From positions 1 to 5,787 of the forward strand of contig JBOGIQ010000366.1 of assembly GCA_050742535.1 (NCBI GenBank): DNA of 5,787 bases, read 5' to 3'. Made by a program: the position numbers and the translations under genes. The DNA comes from Gp6-AA40 sp050742535. Its GTDB lineage: Bacteria > Acidobacteriota > Vicinamibacteria > Vicinamibacterales > UBA2999. The notes below the pieces were generated by a model. The model was not told the DNA's origin, did not search any database, and saw only the letters and a list, made by a program, of their open reading frames with translations. Positions within the stretch are counted from its first letter, which is position 1, and every line of letters starts with the position of its first letter. Shown here piece by piece: positions 1-3,749 of this stretch.

Positions 1-120
1 GCGTTGCGTGGCGCTTGTGCGTGCAGAACGTCAGGAAATGGCAATGCCGGCCGCGGTAATTGAATCCTTGTAGTCGGGGCAGGCGGGACACGGTCGACAT
101 TCGGGAGCAATGGCCGTTCC

Positions 121-169
121 GGCAGGTCCACCTTCGATGGCTTCAGGCTCCGGTGGGACCTGCCCCACA
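121..169 (-). repeat. Hairpin repeat E (GGCRGG type), REP-like
   Basis: Read on the minus strand this starts with TGTGG (169-165). A 13-nt arm follows (164-152, GGCAGGTCCCACC), then a 19-nt loop, then a 12-nt arm (132-121) that is its complement apart from one extra base in the first arm. It has the same length, flank and bulge position as copy D at 3200-3248. It differs from D at two arm positions on both sides, so two base pairs are changed in a compensatory way. It faces copy A across a 37-nt spacer. It lies downstream of the hydrolase gene and could shape the 3' end of that transcript, but it has no T-tract. It is recognised only by comparison within this window; REP-like is an inference. 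Confidence 0.8.
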
Positions 170-206
170 AAAGCTCTTGATCACAAAGAGGTCGATCGGA
201 AGCTGT

Positions 207-254
207 TGTGGGCCGGGTTCCGCGACGGCCTGTGTCCACCGTCGCGGACCCGGC
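207..254 (+). repeat. Hairpin repeat A (GCCGGG type), REP-like
   Basis: The copy begins with TGTGG (207-211). A 17-nt arm (212-228) and a 16-nt arm (239-254) follow, perfectly complementary except for one extra T in the first arm, around a 10-nt loop. Together with two bases upstream it aligns without gaps over 50 nt to copy B on the other strand (2187 to 2138), with 43 of 50 bases identical. It ends 8 bases from the stop codon of the minus-strand hydrolase (265-263), so the hairpin would form right at the end of that mRNA. It has no U-tract, so it is not a classical intrinsic terminator; protection of the 3' end or factor-dependent termination are alternatives. Confidence 0.85.
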
Positions 255-262
255 ATCGGCCT

Positions 263-2200
263 TTACCTGGTCATTGCCCAGTCCCAGTGCCTTCCCGCCC
301 GCTGTACCGAGAACTCGACATCCTCTTCCAGCATGAACCGGCCCTTGACCAGAGCCAGGGCCGCCGCGCGAATGCGTGTCAGATAGTCGTCCCGGTTCTT
401 ATAGCGATCCGAAATCAAGGGACGTGGGTCGGCGGTCGTCCGCCGTTCGGCGGGCGTCCGGGGGAACGGGATGTACGAGCCGAGCAGCGCGACGATTGTC
501 GTGGGGCTGCCGATGCGGCGCGCCCGGAAATTCCAGCCGGTCGTCGTCGCCAGCGGCACGACCTGCTCGGGGACGCGAATTCCCGCGATCTCGTTCCCGT
601 CCTCGTCGACTTGCGGCACGAGGAATGGCAGCGATGCCAGCGGTCCTTCGATGACCTTCGGGTCGGATCCTCCGGGCAGGGCCGGGAATCGCAGGCGGTC
701 CACCGGAGTGAGCGTGCCATTCCGCAGCCTGGGATAAAGGCTTGGCGGCGCCGGCGTTTTGCCGCTCGCCCAGAGATGTGCGGCGCGCAGCAGGGCGCGC
801 ATCACGTCCCCCTGAGGGATCGGGTTGGGCAGTGCCTGCCCCTGCCCGGGGGCAGGAGGAAAGGCGGCCTCGCCGTGCTGCGTGCCTGCCAGCAGGTAGC
901 TGCGCACGTTGTCGGGCAGCGTGAGATCGCGCGTGCCGTCCAGTGACGTGTGCGTGAGGGCGGCAGCGCGACCCTGTCCCCAGTACTCGACGGGGGTGTT
1001 CGTGTAGATCACTTTCGGCTGCAGCCGCGACGGATAGCGGGAGAGCAGCCCGTCCCGGCGGCCGGTCGCATCGGCCTGTTCGAGATCGGTGTACGGGAAC
1101 TGCGTGGCCGGAAACGACGAATAGCCCGGCAGCGCGAAGCGTTCGTTGAACGATCCCATACCGGCCCCGGCGATGTGCGGCCAGATGAGATCGAACGCTT
1201 TGCGATCGCGCTCGTCGGCGTTGAAGCCGTCGTGGAGGAACTGCCGGAGGAATCGGCCGCTCTGCGAGATGCCGAACACGTAAGCCGTTCGTCCGCGGAC
1301 GGGAAGGTCGGTCCGATACCGGAACGCTGACGCCGCGTCCCGAATCGCGGCGAAGCCGACGCCGGCCACCCGTGCCCCTTTGGCCGCGAAGTCGACCTCA
1401 TAGATCCGGCCGGGCTCGAAGCCTGTGTCGAGAATGACGCGCGGACGCCCATTGTCTGCGGGCGTTCCGAACCGCCAGGTGCTTCGCGGCAGCGGTGTCG
1501 GCTGGTCGCGGAAGAGTGTCCGGACGGTGAGCGTCGCGGACGGATCATTCGGATCAACCGGCACGTACGAGCCAGGGAGATCGTTGAACGTCGCGTCGGT
1601 TCGTTTGTCGTTTTGAATGGTCGTCACGCGAACGCGACCGGGCACGTTCACCGCCGGCGCCTCGATGCGAAGGTTCGGCGCCGCGACATCGAACTGCCAG
1701 CCGACCCAGACCAGCGTGTAGCCTTCCCGCATCAGGAAGCCGTCGCCCATATGCGCCGCCGTTGTCGGGTCGCGGTTGTTCTGGGCGCGATTGAAGCGGC
1801 CGAGCATCCCCTTGTTGCCGCGGTTCGAGATCTCGAACAGGAGCACGCCGTTGCCCCTCGCCGGATCCACCGGCTGCAGAACGAACAGATCGGCCGTGAA
1901 GTGAACCTTGCCGTCTGGTCCCTTTGCGGCATGTTCGAGGTCGACGACCGCCTTGTTGTGCCGCTCTGACGGATCGAGCGCGAACTCGATCGTTCCCACG
2001 AGCTTCTCGTAGGCGCCTGTGTTGCCAAACGGCTGACCGTCCAGCACCGGAGTCTTCGCGGCAATGGTCACCTTCGTGACCTCCGCGAACGCCGCACACG
2101 GAGTCAGGAATGCGAGCAGAGCGGCGAACCAGAAAACGCCGGGTCCGCGACGATGGCCTCGGAGCGTCGCGGCACCCGGCCCACAACGGCCTCTCTTCAT
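263..2200 (-). CDS. Secreted alpha/beta hydrolase domain protein (Abhydrolase_10-like)
   Basis: A 645-residue predicted exported serine hydrolase. A basic n-region (residues 1-21) precedes a hydrophobic core (22-38) and an AFA signal-peptidase I site after residue 39, so the mature enzyme is probably periplasmic or extracellular. The nucleophile elbow is GISQSGRF (310-317), the GxSQSGRF form known in large bacterial alpha/beta hydrolases of this type, with Ser312 or Ser314 as nucleophile. Other conserved blocks are EISNRGNKG (123-131), HIAGAGMGSFNERFA (342-356), TPVEYWG (402-408, possible acid Glu405) and LLAGTQHGE (436-444, likely catalytic His442). The reaction is probably ester or lactone hydrolysis; the substrate is unknown. 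ATG 2200 is the only good start: it overlaps the upstream dehydrogenase stop as ATGA, and an AGGA lies 5 nt before it. An oddity is that residues about 5-21 are encoded by hairpin repeat B. Family confidence is high, function low. Confidence 0.92.
   Translation of the reverse strand: MKRGRCGPGAATLRGHRRGPGVFWFAALLAFLTPCAAFAEVTKVTIAAKTPVLDGQPFGNTGAYEKLVGTIEFALDPSERHNKAVVDLEHAAKGPDGKVHFTADLFVLQPVDPARGNGVLLFEISNRGNKGMLGRFNRAQNNRDPTTAAHMGDGFLMREGYTLVWVGWQFDVAAPNLRIEAPAVNVPGRVRVTTIQNDKRTDATFNDLPGSYVPVDPNDPSATLTVRTLFRDQPTPLPRSTWRFGTPADNGRPRVILDTGFEPGRIYEVDFAAKGARVAGVGFAAIRDAASAFRYRTDLPVRGRTAYVFGISQSGRFLRQFLHDGFNADERDRKAFDLIWPHIAGAGMGSFNERFALPGYSSFPATQFPYTDLEQADATGRRDGLLSRYPSRLQPKVIYTNTPVEYWGQGRAAALTHTSLDGTRDLTLPDNVRSYLLAGTQHGEAAFPPAPGQGQALPNPIPQGDVMRALLRAAHLWASGKTPAPPSLYPRLRNGTLTPVDRLRFPALPGGSDPKVIEGPLASLPFLVPQVDEDGNEIAGIRVPEQVVPLATTTGWNFRARRIGSPTTIVALLGSYIPFPRTPAERRTTADPRPLISDRYKNRDDYLTRIRAAALALVKGRFMLEEDVEFSVQRAGRHWDWAMTR
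2138..2185 (-). repeat. Hairpin repeat B (GCCGGG type) inside the hydrolase start
   Basis: On the minus strand it reads TGTGG (2185-2181), a 16-nt arm (2180-2165), a 12-nt loop and a 15-nt arm (2152-2138). The arms are complementary except for one extra G in the 5' arm, at the same place as the bulge in the other copies. It is the closest relative of copy A (43 of 50 bases when two extra upstream bases are counted). Unlike A, C, D and E it has no facing partner within about 100 bases. It is the only copy within a coding region, supplying most of the n-region codons of the hydrolase signal peptide. Confidence 0.85.
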
Positions 2201-3081
2201 TTGAGTCCTGCCATTTCAAAGATCGTTTTCGCCATTACCGAGTTGTCGTCCTCGCCATGGCCGGCGGCCATCGTCGCGTGCAGCAGCTGCTGGACGACGG
2301 CCGTGACCGGCGCGGGGACGTTCTGCTCGGCCAGCGTGGCCACCACGTTGCGCATGTCCTTCGCGTAAAGGTGCGTCTTGAACCCCGGCTTGAACGTGCC
2401 CTTGAGGGCGCGCTCGCCGTGCACTTCGAGCACGCGGCTCTGCGCGAAGCCTCCGAGGAGCGCTTCGCGCACTTTTGCGGCATCGACGCCGGACTTCCGT
2501 GCCAGCGCGAGCGCCTCGGCGACCACGGCCAGCGTGCCGCCGATCACCATCTGATTACAGAGCTTGCAGAGTTGACCGGCCCCTGAGTCGCCCACGTGGA
2601 CGACCTTCTCCGGGTTGCCCATGACGTCGAGGATTGGCTTCACCGCCAGAAAATCCGCCGCGTCGCCGCCGACCATGATCGAGAGCGTGCCGTTGATGGC
2701 GCCGATGTCGCCGCCGCTGACCGGAGCGTCGAGCATGCCGCCGCCAAGCACGCGCGCTTTGGTGGCGAGCCGTCTCGCCGTCGCCGGCGCGATGCTGCTC
2801 ATGTCGATGATGATCGTGCCCGGTTGCATCGTGGTGAAGACGCCGTCCGGCCCCTCGAGCACGCGCTCGACATCCGGCGAATCGGGAACCATGGTGATCA
2901 CGCGCGACGCGTGGCGGGCCACTTCGGCCGGGGACGCGGCGCCACGGGCGCCGGCGGCGACCAGGTCGCCAACCGGGCCGCGGCTGCGGCTGTGGACGAC
3001 CACCGGATAGCCGGCCTTGAGCAGGTTCTTCGCCATCGGCCGGCCCATCAGACCGAGCCCGATGAATCCAATCGTTTCCAT
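2197..3081 (-). CDS. NAD(P)-dependent beta-hydroxyacid dehydrogenase, GarR/GlxR-like
   Basis: A full-length 294-residue cytoplasmic oxidoreductase of the 3-hydroxyisobutyrate dehydrogenase family. The N-terminal Rossmann fold has GLGLMG (8-13) as the dinucleotide-binding GxGxxG. The substrate-binding signature is DAPVSGG (118-124). The catalytic helix GAGQLCKLCNQ (167-177) contains the conserved Lys173 and Asn176. KDM (241-243) and GHGEDDNSVM (274-283) match the C-terminal helical domain. DMSSIAP (93-99) and GTLSIMVGGD (131-140) most resemble tartronate semialdehyde reductase (2-hydroxy-3-oxopropionate reductase, GarR/GlxR), which reduces tartronate semialdehyde to glycerate. 3-Hydroxyisobutyrate or a related semialdehyde is equally possible, so I give no symbol. 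The start is firm because METIGFIGLGLMG is the usual family N-terminus. No Shine-Dalgarno sequence precedes it. It is the first gene of a two-gene unit with the hydrolase. Confidence 0.95.
   Translation of the reverse strand: METIGFIGLGLMGRPMAKNLLKAGYPVVVHSRSRGPVGDLVAAGARGAASPAEVARHASRVITMVPDSPDVERVLEGPDGVFTTMQPGTIIIDMSSIAPATARRLATKARVLGGGMLDAPVSGGDIGAINGTLSIMVGGDAADFLAVKPILDVMGNPEKVVHVGDSGAGQLCKLCNQMVIGGTLAVVAEALALARKSGVDAAKVREALLGGFAQSRVLEVHGERALKGTFKPGFKTHLYAKDMRNVVATLAEQNVPAPVTAVVQQLLHATMAAGHGEDDNSVMAKTIFEMAGLK
2206..2209 (-). promoter_or_regulatory. Ribosome binding site for the hydrolase
   Basis: The minus strand reads AGGA followed by 5 nt (CTCAA) and then ATG at 2200. The site lies inside the last codons of the upstream dehydrogenase, which supports reinitiation or translational coupling through the ATGA overlap. 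It also supports the ATG at 2200 as the true start. Confidence 0.55.
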
Positions 3082-3088
3082 GGGCGGC

Positions 3089-3094
3089 AGTATA
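3089..3094 (-). promoter_or_regulatory. Possible -10 box giving a leaderless dehydrogenase mRNA
   Basis: The minus strand reads TATACT only 7 nt before the ATG at 3081, and the bases between (GCCGCCC) contain no Shine-Dalgarno sequence. Transcription from this box would start at or next to the ATG. No good -35 hexamer is seen at 17 nt, where the sequence is the GC-rich end of repeat C. The assignment rests on the -10 match and the missing ribosome binding site only. Confidence 0.3.
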
Positions 3095-3108
3095 TTGCCG
3101 ACAGTGGC

Positions 3109-3157
3109 GCCGGGCCCGCCGCGACGGCGTCAGTGCGCCGGCGGAACCCGGCCCACA
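3109..3157 (-). repeat. Hairpin repeat C (GCCGGG type), REP-like
   Basis: On the minus strand it reads TGTGG (3157-3153), then a 13-nt arm (3152-3140, GCCGGGTTCCGCC), and it ends with a 12-nt arm (3120-3109). The arms pair with the usual one-base excess in the 5' arm and one G-U wobble. An inner 4-bp stem (GGCG with CGCC) closes a 6-nt loop. It shares a 17-nt identical start with copy A. It lies upstream of the dehydrogenase and faces copy D across a 42-nt spacer. It is more diverged in its middle than A and B are from each other. Confidence 0.75.
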
Positions 3158-3199
3158 GGGATCAATTCAGACTTTGGTACCGGCCTCCTGATGGGCCGA

Positions 3200-3248
3200 T
3201 GTGGGGCGGGTCCCGCCGAAGGCCGAATCCTGCGAAGGCGGACCCGCC
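3200..3248 (+). repeat. Hairpin repeat D (GGCGGG type), REP-like
   Basis: TGTGG (3200-3204) is followed by a 13-nt arm (3205-3217, GGCGGGTCCCGCC), a 19-nt loop and a 12-nt arm (3237-3248) complementary except for one extra C in the 5' arm. It has the same length and layout as copy E, with G-C pairs where E has A-T pairs. It ends 17 bases before the start codon of the ABM-domain gene, just ahead of its presumed ribosome binding site, so it would lie in that gene's 5' leader if transcription starts upstream of it. Confidence 0.8.
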
Positions 3249-3251
3249 AGA

Positions 3252-3256
3252 AAGAG
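3252..3256 (+). promoter_or_regulatory. Possible ribosome binding site of the ABM-domain gene
   Basis: AAGAG ends 9 nt before ATG 3266 and begins 4 bases after the last paired base of hairpin D. It is a modest Shine-Dalgarno match, but it supports 3266 over the longer upstream start. Confidence 0.35.
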
Positions 3257-3265
3257 ATCAGCGGA

Positions 3266-3559
3266 ATGCACATCGTGTTGGTTCTGGCTGTTGTGAAGCC
3301 AGAACTTCTCGCCGAATTCGAACAGGCGCTCCTGCACAACGCCCGCGAATCGGTCGCGCGCGATCCAGGCTGCGTCCGTTTCGATGTCAGCCAGCAGCAG
3401 GACGATCCGGCCCGCTGGGTGCTCTACGAGGTCTACGACTCGCCCGACGCGCATGCCGCCCACCGGCGCTCCCCGCACTTCCTGGCCTACGACGCTGTCG
3501 CCGCCCGCGCGCTGGTCGATAAGACAGTTATCCGCGCGTCTGGTAGGTACACATCCTGA
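3266..3559 (+). CDS. ABM-domain protein (putative quinol monooxygenase/LsrG-like)
   Basis: A 97-residue protein of the antibiotic biosynthesis monooxygenase (ABM) superfamily, a dimeric alpha+beta ferredoxin-like fold that includes YgiN quinol monooxygenase and LsrG. Visible signatures are the first beta strand MHIVLVLAVVKPE (1-13), helix 1 (about 14-32), PGCVRFDVSQ (34-43), RWVLYEVYDSPDAHAAH (50-66) and SPHF (69-72), the usual order and spacing for the family. No cofactor motif is expected, because these enzymes often work without metal or flavin. The substrate is unknown. A longer in-frame ORF begins at 3017, but its first 83 codons lie antisense to the dehydrogenase and run through repeats C and D, so ATG 3266 is chosen. 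It is preceded by AAGAG about 9 nt upstream. It is divergent from the dehydrogenase. There is no signal peptide, so it should be cytoplasmic. Confidence 0.9.
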   Translation: MHIVLVLAVVKPELLAEFEQALLHNARESVARDPGCVRFDVSQQQDDPARWVLYEVYDSPDAHAAHRRSPHFLAYDAVAARALVDKTVIRASGRYTS

Positions 3560-3594
3560 GACCCCGCGCCGCGATTTGGCGTCGAAAGGATCAG

Positions 3595-3624
3595 GAACGC
3601 TGCAGGCAGGTGCCCGAAGCGTTC
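3595..3624 (+). terminator. Stem-loop between the ABM gene and clpC, possible terminator
   Basis: GAACGCT (3595-3601) and AGCGTTC (3618-3624) form a perfect 7-bp stem. Inside it, after a small internal loop, GGC and GCC pair across the tetraloop AGGT. It begins 36 nt after the ABM stop codon and lies before the clpC promoter, where a terminator would be expected. No T-run follows, so intrinsic termination is doubtful. Processing or chance pairing are alternatives. Confidence 0.3.
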
Positions 3625-3666
3625 GTCGAACTCTAAGGGAGCGTGTGACTTAGCGCGATGCCTCCG

Positions 3667-3695
3667 TTGGTTCCGCCAGAGCTTTGCCTTATAAT
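3667..3695 (+). promoter_or_regulatory. Sigma70-type promoter of clpC
   Basis: A perfect TATAAT (3690-3695) is preceded at the optimal 17-nt spacing by TTGGTT (3667-3672), which matches the TTG half of the -35 consensus. The predicted transcript would start near 3702, giving a leader of about 48 nt before the clpC ATG. An AT-rich consensus hexamer in GC-rich intergenic DNA just upstream of a gene is unlikely to be chance. The -10 sits between TTGCC (3684-3688) and GGCAA (3696-3700), a possible operator. No HrcA CIRCE element or CtsR heptad repeat is seen. Confidence 0.65.
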
Positions 3696-3749
3696 GGCAA
3701 CCAAGAGGTCTCGCACTTCTCACCAACCCGTAACTTCTAGGCAGGCCGG

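Noticed and set aside
121..254. Integron attC sites, because of the imperfect hairpin with an extra base.
   Set aside because: No GTTRRRY/RYYYAAC core boxes are present, the elements are shorter than typical attC sites, no integrase or cassette array is nearby, and they also lie within a gene.
207..254. Classical Rho-independent terminator for the dehydrogenase-hydrolase unit.
   Set aside because: The hairpin is in the right place but no T-run follows on the minus strand, and the same element also occurs upstream of and inside genes.
110..946. A 278-residue open frame on the plus strand.
   Set aside because: It runs through repeats E and A and then antisense to the conserved hydrolase. The translation is Arg/Gly-rich low-complexity sequence with no family features.
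3017..3265. A longer N-terminus (83 extra residues) for the ABM-domain protein.
   Set aside because: The extension is antisense dehydrogenase sequence plus the two hairpin repeats. The ABM family begins with the MHIVLV strand, exactly at ATG 3266.
2596..3522. A 308-residue open frame on the plus strand.
   Set aside because: It is antisense to the dehydrogenase, crosses repeats C and D, and then overlaps the real ABM gene in another frame. The Arg/Ala/His-rich translation looks like a shadow frame.
3560..3749. CIRCE (HrcA) or CtsR operator upstream of clpC.
   Set aside because: Neither TTAGCACTC-N9-GAGTGCTAA nor a tandem GGTCAAA heptad is present in the spacer.
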